Origin: Paenisporosarcina antarctica
GTDB lineage: Bacteria; Bacillota; Bacilli; Bacillales_A; Planococcaceae
Assembly (NCBI RefSeq): GCF_004367585.1
Contig: NZ_CP038015.1
Span: forward strand, 3,416,001 to 3,480,000
Reading direction: 5' to 3'
DNA length: 64,000 nucleotides
Every line of letters begins with the position of its first letter. The first letter of the stretch is position 1. The notes beneath the pieces were generated by a model. It worked only from the letters and a program-made list of their open reading frames with translations, had not been told where the DNA came from and did not search any database. The position numbers were made by a program, and so were the translations under genes. Below are positions 43,547 through 51,511 of the stretch, piece after piece.

Positions 43547-44229
43547 GTGAATTGTCTAAATCAACCATTCTTATTGCTGACGATCAGCCCTTAATTCGTG
43601 ACGGTTTAGCAGCTATTTTAAGCATGGAGAAAGAATATATCATAGTCGCAAAAACGGGCGATGGTTTGGAAACGATAAAGCAAGTACAAGTGCATCGCCC
43701 TCAGCTTGTTTTGATGGATATTCAAATGCCGAATTTAAATGGTTTGAAAGCAACAAAGATAATTAAAACTAAATTTCCTGATACGAAGGTATTGATATTG
43801 ACGACCTTTGAAGATGAAGATTACATATGGGAAGCGATATCTCATGGAGCTAGCGGCTTTTTAGTAAAGGGGGATGACACGGAAAAAATACTTTCTACTG
43901 TCAAGGAATGCTTAGATGGCAGGATAAATTACCCCTCAAGTATTCAGTTACGTCTTGCACAGGCACTCCTGACAACTGAACTTAATGAAAAGCAATCGTC
44001 GAAGGATATGATTACAAATCATTTTGATGATGAAAAGTTGAATAGCTTGTCCATACAAGAACGAGACATTGTAAGGAAATTAAAACAAGGGAAGTCTAAT
44101 CAAACTATTGCTTCTGAATTGTATTTATCTACTGGTACCATAAAAAATTATCTTAGTATTATTTATAAAAAGCTGCAGGTTTCAAGTCGGTCTAAAGTAG
44201 TCGCATACCTCTACGAAAATGATCTTTAA
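43543..44229 (+). CDS. NarL/LuxR-type response regulator
   Basis: A 228-aa regulator with a receiver domain (acidic ADDQP, Asp59 in LVLMDIQMPNLNG, Lys in GFLVKGDD) and a C-terminal LuxR HTH (LSIQERDIVRKLKQGKSNQT, then GTIKNYLSIIYKKLQV). Two starts are possible: GTG 43543, overlapping the kinase stop, or TTG 43552, which has AGGAG at the better distance. The region after the gene to 44384 has no terminator I can name. Confidence 0.9.
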   Translation: MSELSKSTILIADDQPLIRDGLAAILSMEKEYIIVAKTGDGLETIKQVQVHRPQLVLMDIQMPNLNGLKATKIIKTKFPDTKVLILTTFEDEDYIWEAISHGASGFLVKGDDTEKILSTVKECLDGRINYPSSIQLRLAQALLTTELNEKQSSKDMITNHFDDEKLNSLSIQERDIVRKLKQGKSNQTIASELYLSTGTIKNYLSIIYKKLQVSSRSKVVAYLYENDL

Positions 44230-44384
44230 TGGGTCTGTGTCCCTTCCATATAGATAAAGTGCAGAGAACGTGGGAAAGATATTGACAAGGAGGATTCACA
44301 CTCGACAATATAGTAGGATATCCCCCTATCATTGATTTACTTTGTAATACTCTTTATTTTTTATGATATTTCATAAAATCAATA

Positions 44385-45395
44385 TTAAGTTAAATCATAG
44401 CGATAGGTAACCGTGCTGCTCTTTCCACTAGGCGGAGCATGAATAATTTCATATGAAAATAATTTCAAGCTTGACATTGCTCCGCAAACTGAGGGATAAC
44501 TGTTTTTCAGATTCATTGCCAAATGGATGTCACGAGCACATATATCTCCTGTCTTTTCTCCTGCCGCTTTTTCTGCTAGAAGAATCTCGGTAATAACAGC
44601 TCGGATGTCCTCTGTTCTATTAGAGCTGCTCGAGGAATTTTTAATGTTAAGTGGCCTAACTGATTCTTTAACTCGGAATTCGCTTGAAAAATGGATTAAG
44701 CGTTCGATCATGGGAATATCCTTTTTGACGGATAAAATTTCAGCTACTTTCCAAAAATACATATCGATTGTTTTCATTGGAGTGTATGTTAAATCATCAG
44801 TTGATGTTTCTTCAATAAAACTAGAAAATTCTTCTTGATGCTGATCATAAAACGTTTGCAACTGATTAAATGAACGTTGGTTAAACTGACCTGACACCCC
44901 GTGAAGTCTTGCTGCTTCTCTAAAAAATCTGTCATACGCTGGAACTACACCATACACCCCTAATAGAATTTTTGAAGTCAATGTATCTGTAATTTCAAGA
45001 TGAGTTGATTCTTCTTCCTTTGTTTCATGCATTAATGGTTGATAAACAGCCCTTGTATCAGAAATTAATTGATTCAATAATTCTTGATCTTGCTGATTAT
45101 TGTAATTTAATACCGTACCATCAAAGAAAGATCGATACTTTTCTTTCTTCACGACATGTTCAATGAATTCCTTATGTATTAAATAATCCCTTTGCAGTAA
45201 AAAGGAATTTCGCAACATTCCCCAGCTCGCTAAATAGAATGCAAGGTGTAAACAAGCATGCTCCACAACTTTTGGTTTATCTAAATCATGGTGAATCTCT
45301 TTAAAAAACTTATAACAATGTTCCCAGGACTTGAATCGATGATTGTCAAACTTTATCGTTTCATTGTGGTATGCGAACAACACTTCTTTAATCAT
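44385..45395 (-). CDS. uncharacterised 336-aa protein
   Basis: A soluble, mostly helical protein. The N-terminal half has FKSWEHCYKFFKEIHHD and ACLHLAFYLASWGMLRNSFL. The centre has LLGVYGVVPAYDRFFREAAR. A polyserine linker (SSSSSNRTED, about 258-267) leads to a C-terminal 70-residue segment ending SYPSVCGAMSSLKLFSYEII and HAPPSGKSSTVTYRY. This last part looks like a small winged-helix DNA- or RNA-binding domain. I recall this architecture only as conserved hypothetical. It is flanked by decayed and duplicated DNA. RBS AGGGGTG before ATG 45395. Confidence 0.65.
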   Translation of the reverse strand: MIKEVLFAYHNETIKFDNHRFKSWEHCYKFFKEIHHDLDKPKVVEHACLHLAFYLASWGMLRNSFLLQRDYLIHKEFIEHVVKKEKYRSFFDGTVLNYNNQQDQELLNQLISDTRAVYQPLMHETKEEESTHLEITDTLTSKILLGVYGVVPAYDRFFREAARLHGVSGQFNQRSFNQLQTFYDQHQEEFSSFIEETSTDDLTYTPMKTIDMYFWKVAEILSVKKDIPMIERLIHFSSEFRVKESVRPLNIKNSSSSSNRTEDIRAVITEILLAEKAAGEKTGDICARDIHLAMNLKNSYPSVCGAMSSLKLFSYEIIHAPPSGKSSTVTYRYDLT

Positions 45396-45775
45396 GACTT
45401 CACCCCTAAATTATGTATTTATATCTAAGTATTCGACAATGTTATATGATTTCCCTTTATTTTCCTTAGGGAAGTTATATGGATAAATAAGTTTCTCTAA
45501 TTGGTTGGGTACAATGATGAATTGGCATTGCTCTTTTATAAGTTAAAACTCCATTTATTGGATATTGTGGTAAATTAATTGTACAAAAGATGGTTCCCTT
45601 CTAACAGAGATGTCACTTTTTTATTGTTCTACTCAGTATAGAATGATTAGCATCTGGTCTGATCAGAAATAACACTAGATCATTCACGGAACTATCTTCA
45701 GAACAATCCATTGTACTTGAACCTCTTCTACAAATAAAGTTGGAATTTCTTTAACGCGACGAGCCTTAATTTAAA
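45396..45775. other. non-coding stretch
   Basis: About 380 bases between the 336-aa gene and the decayed ytoQ end. AT-rich; I see no gene, repeat or clear regulatory site. Confidence 0.45.
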
Positions 45776-45838
45776 AAGCCTGCTGAAGTCGATACTTGCG
45801 ACGAGGCAATCAAAGCGCTGTCCTTTATTTTTGAATAG
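45776..45838 (+). pseudogene. second ytoQ 3' end
   Basis: The frame reads KPAEVDTCDEAIKALSFIFE and stops; intact ytoQ ends DQAIKALSYIFE. Only the last 20 or so codons remain, and earlier parts do not match. It marks a duplicated or replaced copy of ytoQ. Confidence 0.65.
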
Positions 45839-46129
45839 AATTTTCGAGTGGATCTAAAATGGAGAAAAGATGGTCTTACCACAGCATCTTTTCTCCATTT
45901 TTTGTTTGTTCAGATGAGCAGCTTTCAATGAGGGACTGCATCCCTTGTACGCGACATTTCTCATTTCGTCCACTTTATAATTTCATAATTCTCCCCATAT
46001 ATGTTTAACCACAGTCCCTGAAGCTGCTAAATTTTTTGAGTTTAGACATTTCCCGGGAAATATGTCGAAACTTACGAATTTATACGACTTTGTTATTGCG
46101 TCGATTATTGAGAGTTACTTTCAATTGAC
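45800..46129. repeat. ytoQ-tail duplication, copy 2
   Basis: It matches 36557-36868: the ytoQ end, a terminator hairpin (GGAGAAAAGATG...CATCTTTTCTCC), the segment GCGACATTTCTCATTTCGT, a short GTCCCTGGGAC-like element (46009-46029) and the hairpin TTTAGACAT...ATGTCGAAA. It carries about 15 extra bases near its right end. Confidence 0.8.
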
Positions 46130-46215
46130 TTTGCTTTTCCTTCTTTCTTTTAAGGCAATCTTACTAAGTCGCATTGCGATCTTCACACATGTCTTCATTC
46201 CAGAGCAGGTAATTA

Positions 46216-46288
46216 CCACCGTCCTTGGGTCAAAACAAACACGAATGTTAAACTTTCATGTTTGTTTCTGTCCCTGAGACTCCTTTAA
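46216..46288. repeat. GTCCCTGGGAC-family element, copy D
   Basis: ACCACCGTCCTTGGGTCAAA, then ACAAACACG, then CATGTTTGTTTCTGTCCCTG and AGACTCCTTT. The inner arms (AAACAAAC/GTTTGTTT) are intact and the outer arms slightly diverged. Confidence 0.75.
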
Positions 46289-46323
46289 CTCTTACCCCTT
46301 TTTAGAAATCACATTAAATGAGC

Positions 46324-47517
46324 TTAAGCTAATTTAGGAAGTTGTTTACGTATGACCATTGTATAATATACAGCTATGAATAAAACAAAAATAGCCATAA
46401 ACAAATATAAGTTTGAATAGCCTAAAGCTCCTGCTACGATACCTAAAATGAACGAACCTAATGCAACTCCAGTATCGAAAAACGTGAAAAAGGTTGCTGT
46501 TGCGTAAGTACTTCGTTTATTTGGTGATGATTGAATGACAAGTGCTTGGAAACTAGGTAACAATGTACCATATCCTAAACCAATTAATCCACCAGCGATT
46601 AGTAGCATCGTTGGAGTACTCGTTATACTGAGGAGATATAAACCAACTGAATAAATAATGAGTGAAGGAATGATAACAATATTTGGTCCCATTGAATCAA
46701 ACAGTCTTCCTGTTATAGGTCTAAACAAGATCATGATGGCAGCAAACGTAACAAAAAAGAAACTAGCGGCTTGGACCATACCTATTGACTGTGCATAAAT
46801 TGAAATAAATGAAAGTATACTTGCATAGGAAAAAGAGACAAACATGCCAACCATTGAAATGGCTATTGCTCTTTTTTCAAATAGATCCGACCATGTAATT
46901 CTTCGTCTCTCACTACTACTACTACTACTACTAACTGGTACAACTTCATCTTTAACTTTAACTGCTAAACTACAAATCAAACCAATAACCCCGATAATTC
47001 CAAACAGTATGAAAATCATTGTGTAAGAAATCAACGGTTGTAATGTCAAGGCAATAAATGGACCTGCAACCAACGCTACATTCATTGATAATCCAAAATA
47101 ACCAATTCCTTCTCCTCTACGTTCGGGAGGAACAAGGTCAACCACAATGGAAATGGTCACTGTCGTCGCAATACTAAACGAAATACCATGGATGAGTCGC
47201 AAGACAAGGAAAAGACTAATGTCATCTGTTAATGTATATGAAAATGTAGATAAGGCAAATGCGGTCATACTCAGGAGCAACATTCGCTTTTTACCAAACT
47301 TTTCTATAATCATTCCCGAAAAAGGTCTAACAATTATGACTGACAAAAAGAAAATCGTCGTGACGAGCCCTGCCTGTGCCACTGTGCCACTAGGTAGATC
47401 CAGAATATATAGAGGTAAAAGTGTGATGAACGCATAAAGTGCAACAAAAATAAAAAAGTTACTAACAGCGATATTAATAAAGTCTCTAGTCCAAATTGGC
47501 TTTTTATTAGTTGTCAT
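46324..47517 (-). CDS. MFS transporter (drug/metabolite efflux type)
   Basis: This 397-aa protein of 12 predicted helices has MFS motif A (GKKRMLLLSMTAF region after RPFSGMIIEKFG) and a second copy-like RPITGRLFDSMG after helix 8. DLVPPERRGEGIGYFGLSMN is typical of YfcJ/drug-resistance members. A run of seven Ser (AGT repeat, 46912-46932) lies in the central loop. It overlaps the MarR gene, which probably represses it, by 11 nt. A longer frame from TTG 47523 exists; ATG 47517 has GGGGAG at 8-base spacing. Exporter of an unknown toxic compound. Confidence 0.88.
   Translation of the reverse strand: MTTNKKPIWTRDFINIAVSNFFIFVALYAFITLLPLYILDLPSGTVAQAGLVTTIFFLSVIIVRPFSGMIIEKFGKKRMLLLSMTAFALSTFSYTLTDDISLFLVLRLIHGISFSIATTVTISIVVDLVPPERRGEGIGYFGLSMNVALVAGPFIALTLQPLISYTMIFILFGIIGVIGLICSLAVKVKDEVVPVSSSSSSSERRRITWSDLFEKRAIAISMVGMFVSFSYASILSFISIYAQSIGMVQAASFFFVTFAAIMILFRPITGRLFDSMGPNIVIIPSLIIYSVGLYLLSITSTPTMLLIAGGLIGLGYGTLLPSFQALVIQSSPNKRSTYATATFFTFFDTGVALGSFILGIVAGALGYSNLYLFMAIFVLFIAVYYTMVIRKQLPKLA
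46912..46932 (-). repeat. trinucleotide repeat encoding seven serines
   Basis: ACT repeated seven times on plus (AGT on the coding strand). It lies inside the MFS gene between VPV and ERRRITW in the cytoplasmic loop between the two six-helix halves. Changes in copy number would keep the frame. Confidence 0.9.
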
Positions 47518-47926
47518 GTTCAATACTCCCCCCGACTTTTTTTAGTAATCCGGAGAGTTGCTGAAGTTCAACTTCAGATAATGATGCTAACATTTTCTTC
47601 TCAACGATATCAACTCGAGATTTAATTTGCGGAATCAATACTTTCGCTTCATTAGTAAGATGAACAGTTCGCTCGCGCTTATCCTTTCCTGCTTGTCTCG
47701 TAATAAGTTTATGATCTTCTAATTTCACGAGCGTTCTTGTTATAGTAGGGGCTTCTACATGTAAATATCTCCAGAGTTCGGTTTGTGTCATGGAACCGAA
47801 TTGATTAAGGCAAAAAAGAATCGACCACTGTGCACTATATAAGCCAAACTCTTTTAAAGTTTCGTTGACTTCTTTAATAGAAAGCCTCGATTTTTGATTT
47901 ATTTCATGAAATATCAAATTAGTCAT
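47507..47926 (-). CDS. MarR-family repressor
   Basis: A 139-aa dimeric winged-helix regulator. LYSAQWSILFCLNQFGSMTQ and EAPTITRTLVKLEDHKLI form the recognition part; the wing is RQAGKDKRERTVHLT. It overlaps the MFS gene, and a perfect 22-bp palindrome lies 11 bases upstream of its start. The usual model is autorepression with release by a small, often phenolic or drug, ligand that the MFS exporter removes. The ligand is unknown. Confidence 0.92.
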   Translation of the reverse strand: MTNLIFHEINQKSRLSIKEVNETLKEFGLYSAQWSILFCLNQFGSMTQTELWRYLHVEAPTITRTLVKLEDHKLITRQAGKDKRERTVHLTNEAKVLIPQIKSRVDIVEKKMLASLSEVELQQLSGLLKKVGGSIEHDN

Positions 47927-47937
47927 CTCTTCCCTAC

Positions 47938-47959
47938 ATTACTTACCTAGGTAAGTAAT
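47938..47959. promoter_or_regulatory. MarR operator palindrome
   Basis: ATTACTTACCT is followed at once by its exact reverse complement AGGTAAGTAAT: a perfect 22-bp palindrome without spacer, 11 bases upstream of the marR start. Confidence 0.85.
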
Positions 47960-48010
47960 TATTCTTTCAGAAGTATATAGTCTATTCCTATTTTTGTAAA
48001 GAAAATTGGT

Positions 48011-48186
48011 TTATTGCTATTGTAGATGCAGCTAACCAACCCATTGTGGTGAAATCCTTTATTGCTGTTTAGCCCAGTTAACTAGTCTCATAATCGCTTT
48101 CAATAGAAGGTTAGAACGCTTTATAAGAAAGAAAAAAGAAAGAAAACAAAAGGCTGCCGAGATTGTATCTTCGGTAGCCTTGTTTA
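48011..48186. repeat. dispersed repeat with terminator, copy 1
   Basis: It matches 63820-63966 (shared blocks TGTAGATGCA, GGTGAAATCCTTT, TAGTCTCAT and CTTTATAAGAAA). It ends in a hairpin AAGGCTGCCGA...TCGGTAGCCTT (48150-48181). No gene lies within it. Confidence 0.75.
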
Positions 48187-48223
48187 GTTATAGGAAGTTA
48201 TTCTTCTTTGGTTACTACTTATA

Positions 48224-48300
48224 ACCACCATCCACTGGTCAGCAACAAACGAGATCGTTTAAACTTTCATGTTTGTTTGTTTCTTTCCCTGGGACTGCTA
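48224..48300. repeat. GTCCCTGGGAC-family element, copy E
   Basis: ACCACCATCCACTGGTCAGC, then AACAAACGAG, then CATGTTTGTTTGTTTCTTTC and CCTGGGACTGCTA. It is the most diverged full copy and has a 4-base GTTT expansion in the right arm. Confidence 0.7.
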
Positions 48301-48333
48301 AATCCGAAAAATATATACGTTTTTCTACTGATT

Positions 48334-48636
48334 TTATTTATATATTGAAATTATTTCATCATTTTCAACAGACAAATAAATTTTCTGAAGAGGATTAGGT
48401 AAAGTCCTCTTTAAATATATTTTTTCTATGTCATTTAATTTCTCTATTTCAATTATTATATTTTTTTGTTTTTCTATTAGATAGTTATTGGTTCTTAGCT
48501 TTATTTTAAATTCAGTAGAATAGGAGTTTAATTCAATGAAGAATTGTTTTTTGTTATCCTTAAATATCTCAAGTAAATCATCTGCAACTGAAATTGAATG
48601 GTCAATAATCATTGTTGAGTCACCAAATTGTTCCAT
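48334..48636 (-). CDS. hypothetical protein (100 aa)
   Basis: A small soluble protein with alternating strands and a Lys/Glu/Ile-rich composition (NNYLIEKQKNIIIEIEKLND, then YLKRTLPNPLQKIYLSVEND). GAGGG precedes the ATG at 48636. Not recognised. Its very AT-rich codons and its neighbouring remnant (48753-48923) would suit an immunity-type or horizontally acquired gene, but this is speculation. Confidence 0.5.
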   Translation of the reverse strand: MEQFGDSTMIIDHSISVADDLLEIFKDNKKQFFIELNSYSTEFKIKLRTNNYLIEKQKNIIIEIEKLNDIEKIYLKRTLPNPLQKIYLSVENDEIISIYK

Positions 48637-48752
48637 TAATTACCCTCAAATACTTCCTTACCTCTAGATAAATATGGTGCATTGGATTTAACAAATCGCA
48701 AAATATCATTTGCATTATTTTAATTGATTATTTAATTATTTGAGTCTAATAT

Positions 48753-48923
48753 TTATCCATTATTCAGAATCGAACTATTCACCTTTTTAACTGTGAATGG
48801 TAAGTCTGTAGTTATAAAACTTTCCATTGGGGTAATAGTTCCTATAAGGTCTCTCTCTACGTTTTCTATTAATTTTTTATTCTTAACTTTTTGAATTACC
48901 TTTTCTTCTACTAAATTATTTTT
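48753..48923 (-). pseudogene. unidentified small gene remnant
   Basis: An open frame of 56 codons without a start: NNLVEEKVIQKVKNKKLIEN, then DLIGTITPMESFITTDLPFT, then TAA. The composition is like that of the 100-aa gene nearby. The remainder of 48637-49041 has only the kinase terminator. Confidence 0.35.
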
Positions 48924-48999
48924 TTAGTGCTTTTCCCAATACAATCTGCCGATTTGCCAGTGGCTGATAGATGGCTGAGAAGGTTACCAATTAACTTAA

Positions 49000-49032
49000 A
49001 AAGACGTGTCCCAAAGTAAACTTTGGACACGC
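49000..49032 (-). terminator. terminator of the isomerase/transketolase/kinase operon
   Basis: CGTGTCCCAAAG (49005-49016) pairs with CTTTGGACACG (49021-49031) with one bulge and a 4-base loop. On minus it is followed by TCTTTTT. It lies 10 bases after the kinase stop. Confidence 0.9.
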
Positions 49033-49041
49033 TTTCTTTCA

Positions 49042-50532
49042 TTATTTCATTAAGACACTTTGTACCGTTTGTTTCCACCCACGATAATATTCTTTTCTTA
49101 CTTCGTCTGACATCGTAGGTTGATACAATTTATTTTCTAGATTAAGCTTACTTATTTCATCGATTGAATCCCAGATTCCTACACCTAACCCAGCCAGGTA
49201 GACAGAACCCATTGACGATAATTCCGCAACGTTAGAAACGACAACATTTGTTGCTAACATATCTGATTGGAACTGCATCAGGAAGCTGTTTGCTGTTGCA
49301 CCACCATCAACTCTTAACTCTTTCATGTTGATGTTTGACTCTGATTTCATGAGTTCGATTGCATCTTTTACTTGATAAGCTATACTTTCTAATGCCGCAC
49401 GAACGAAGTGTGCTTTTCCTGTGTTTGTGCTGATTCCCATAATCGCTGCTCGTGCATACGAGTTCCAGTATGGTGCACCTAATCCAACAAAAGCAGGGAC
49501 GAAATAAATTCCTTGATTATCTGAAATAGAACGAGCTAATGATTCAACCTCATTGACGTCGTTAATCAACTCTAGATTTTCCTTCAGCCACCTAATGGTA
49601 TCACCTGTACTATGAATGATTCCTTCAAGTGCATAACTTATTTCACCATTTATCCCCCAGGCGATAGAGGTGACCAAACCATTCTCCGCCCGCACCAACT
49701 CTCCCGTGTGCATTAATACTGATGTACCTGTGCCATAGGTTGCTTTGGCCATGCCTTTTTCAAAACATTTTTGACCAAATAACGCGCCTTGTGAATCACC
49801 GATAACCCCTGAAATAGGCAGACCTGTAAATGGAAGGTCGGCATCTGCTAACACACCAAATTCATCATTTGAGCTTCTCACTTTAGGGAGCATAGGAGCT
49901 GGTATTCGGAATATTTCTAGTAATTCAGCGTCCCACTCAAGTGTATGAATATTATATAAAAGTGTCCTACTCGCATTCGTATAGTCTGTAGCATGGACCT
50001 TACCACCAGTTAGCTTCCAGATAAGCCAACTATCAATGGTTCCAAGTATGAGCTTACCTTCATTCGCACGTTCCCTCACACCTGGTATTGTGTCCATGAT
50101 CCATTTAACTTTAGATGCTGAAAAATAAGGATCGAGCTTTAAACCAGTTTTTGATTTTATCGCATTTTCGTACCCTAAGAGCTTTAGCTCCTTACACAGA
50201 TCAGCGGTTCTTCTGCATTGCCATACAATTGCATTATAGACAGGAACGCCTGTCTCTTTATCCCAAACAACGATGGTTTCCCTTTGGTTTGTAATTGCTA
50301 AAACACTCAACTCGCTCAGTGAAATCGAGGCTGATTCAACCACTTCTAATAATACTCTTTTAACATTCTCATAGATTTCAATCGGGTCATGCTCTACCCA
50401 CCCTAGCTGCGGGTAATATTGCTTATGACTGACGGCCCTTTTATGTGTGATCGTTCCAGTTGTATTGACAAGAAGTGCCTTTGTTCCAGATGTACTTTGA
50501 TCAATGGCAAGAATATATTCCGTTGTCGTCAT
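49042..50532 (-). CDS. FGGY kinase, glycerol-kinase-like with altered substrate pocket
   Basis: A 496-aa sugar/polyol kinase. Most of it follows GlpK: NQRETIVVWDKETG, AIVWQCRRTADLC, LDPYFSASKVKWI, TDYTNASRTLLYN and GLGAPYWN. The first motif is DQSTSGTKA instead of DQGTTSSRA. The catalytic loop is GDSQGALFGQ (GlpK GDQQAALFGQ), and GTSVLMHTG replaces GCFMLMNTG, so the Gln and Phe that contact glycerol become Ser. Arg-Glu, Trp, Tyr and Asp are kept. It probably phosphorylates a larger polyol or ketose. There is no glpF or glpD nearby. It is the last gene of an operon with the split transketolase. Confidence 0.85.
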   Translation of the reverse strand: MTTTEYILAIDQSTSGTKALLVNTTGTITHKRAVSHKQYYPQLGWVEHDPIEIYENVKRVLLEVVESASISLSELSVLAITNQRETIVVWDKETGVPVYNAIVWQCRRTADLCKELKLLGYENAIKSKTGLKLDPYFSASKVKWIMDTIPGVRERANEGKLILGTIDSWLIWKLTGGKVHATDYTNASRTLLYNIHTLEWDAELLEIFRIPAPMLPKVRSSNDEFGVLADADLPFTGLPISGVIGDSQGALFGQKCFEKGMAKATYGTGTSVLMHTGELVRAENGLVTSIAWGINGEISYALEGIIHSTGDTIRWLKENLELINDVNEVESLARSISDNQGIYFVPAFVGLGAPYWNSYARAAIMGISTNTGKAHFVRAALESIAYQVKDAIELMKSESNINMKELRVDGGATANSFLMQFQSDMLATNVVVSNVAELSSMGSVYLAGLGVGIWDSIDEISKLNLENKLYQPTMSDEVRKEYYRGWKQTVQSVLMK

Positions 50533-50545
50533 CTTCGCACCTCTA

Positions 50546-51511
50546 CTAGTTAGTTAACAGTTGTTCTGCTAGCTTTTTCACATTCTCTACACATAGTCCG
50601 TAATGTTTAAATACTTGAGCTGAAGTTCCTGTAATAGCTGGTTCATCTGGAATTCCCAAAATCTTCATCGGTACGGGATGATTTTGAACGACAACCTCTG
50701 CTACAGCAGCACCTAATCCACCATGGATGCTATGTTCTTCAATCGTAATAATTCTACCAGTTTCCTTTGCTGCTTTAATAATCGCCTCTTCATCCAAAGG
50801 TTTGATCGTATGAATATTAATAACACGACAGTGGATTCCAACTTGTTCTAATGCTTCAGCAGAGTCTAATGCGACACGAACGGTTTCTCCGCTTGCAATA
50901 ATGGTAAGGTCATTCCCAGTCTTCATCGTAACGGCCTTCCCAATTTCAAATTCATAGTCTTCCGAAAGATACGAATCCTCTACTGGATTACGTCCAATTC
51001 GAACATATACAGGTTGATCAAATTCCACTAACGCCTCAATCATCTTTTTCGCTTCATGGCGATCTGCTGGCATCATGACATGCAGACCTGGAATCGCGCG
51101 CGTCACCGCTAAATCTTGGAGTGAGTGATGTGACATTCCAAGCGCGCCATAACTGACACCACCACTGATACCAATTAATTTCACATTTGTCTGTGAATAA
51201 GCAACATCCACCTTAATTTGTTCGATACTTCTCATACTTAAAAAACAGGCAGGTGATGCAATGAATGGCTTTTTCCCTGAGTGAGCTAAACCTGAAGCCA
51301 TACCAACGATATTTTGTTCAGCAATTCCCACTTCAACGATTTGTTCAGGTAGTTCATTTCCAAATTGCACCATAGAAGCGGATCCTCTTGAATCACTAGT
51401 GAGAACTAAAATATCTCTATTTTTCTTTCCTAATTCTAACAATGTATCACTGATGACTTGACGGTTAGCAATCTTATTACTACGTGTAGGTTTTAAAGCG
51501 ACATTCTTCAT
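50546..51511 (-). CDS. transketolase, C-terminal subunit
   Basis: This 321-aa protein has the pyrimidine-binding and C-terminal domains. VEVGIAEQNIVGMASGLAHS contains the Glu that activates thiamine diphosphate. MSHHSLQDLAVTRAIPGLHV and MPADRHEAKKMIEALV follow, then IITIEEHSIHGGLGAAVAEV. Its ATG overlaps the stop of the N-terminal subunit gene (ATGA), so the two halves are made together. Split transketolases are used in special sugar pathways such as apulose-4-phosphate or sulfosugar routes. The acceptor is unknown here. Confidence 0.9.
   Translation of the reverse strand: MKNVALKPTRSNKIANRQVISDTLLELGKKNRDILVLTSDSRGSASMVQFGNELPEQIVEVGIAEQNIVGMASGLAHSGKKPFIASPACFLSMRSIEQIKVDVAYSQTNVKLIGISGGVSYGALGMSHHSLQDLAVTRAIPGLHVMMPADRHEAKKMIEALVEFDQPVYVRIGRNPVEDSYLSEDYEFEIGKAVTMKTGNDLTIIASGETVRVALDSAEALEQVGIHCRVINIHTIKPLDEEAIIKAAKETGRIITIEEHSIHGGLGAAVAEVVVQNHPVPMKILGIPDEPAITGTSAQVFKHYGLCVENVKKLAEQLLTN

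Noticed and set aside
49042-50532. Plain glycerol kinase glpK
   Set aside because: Two substrate contacts and the first phosphate motif differ, and there is no glpF or glpD nearby.
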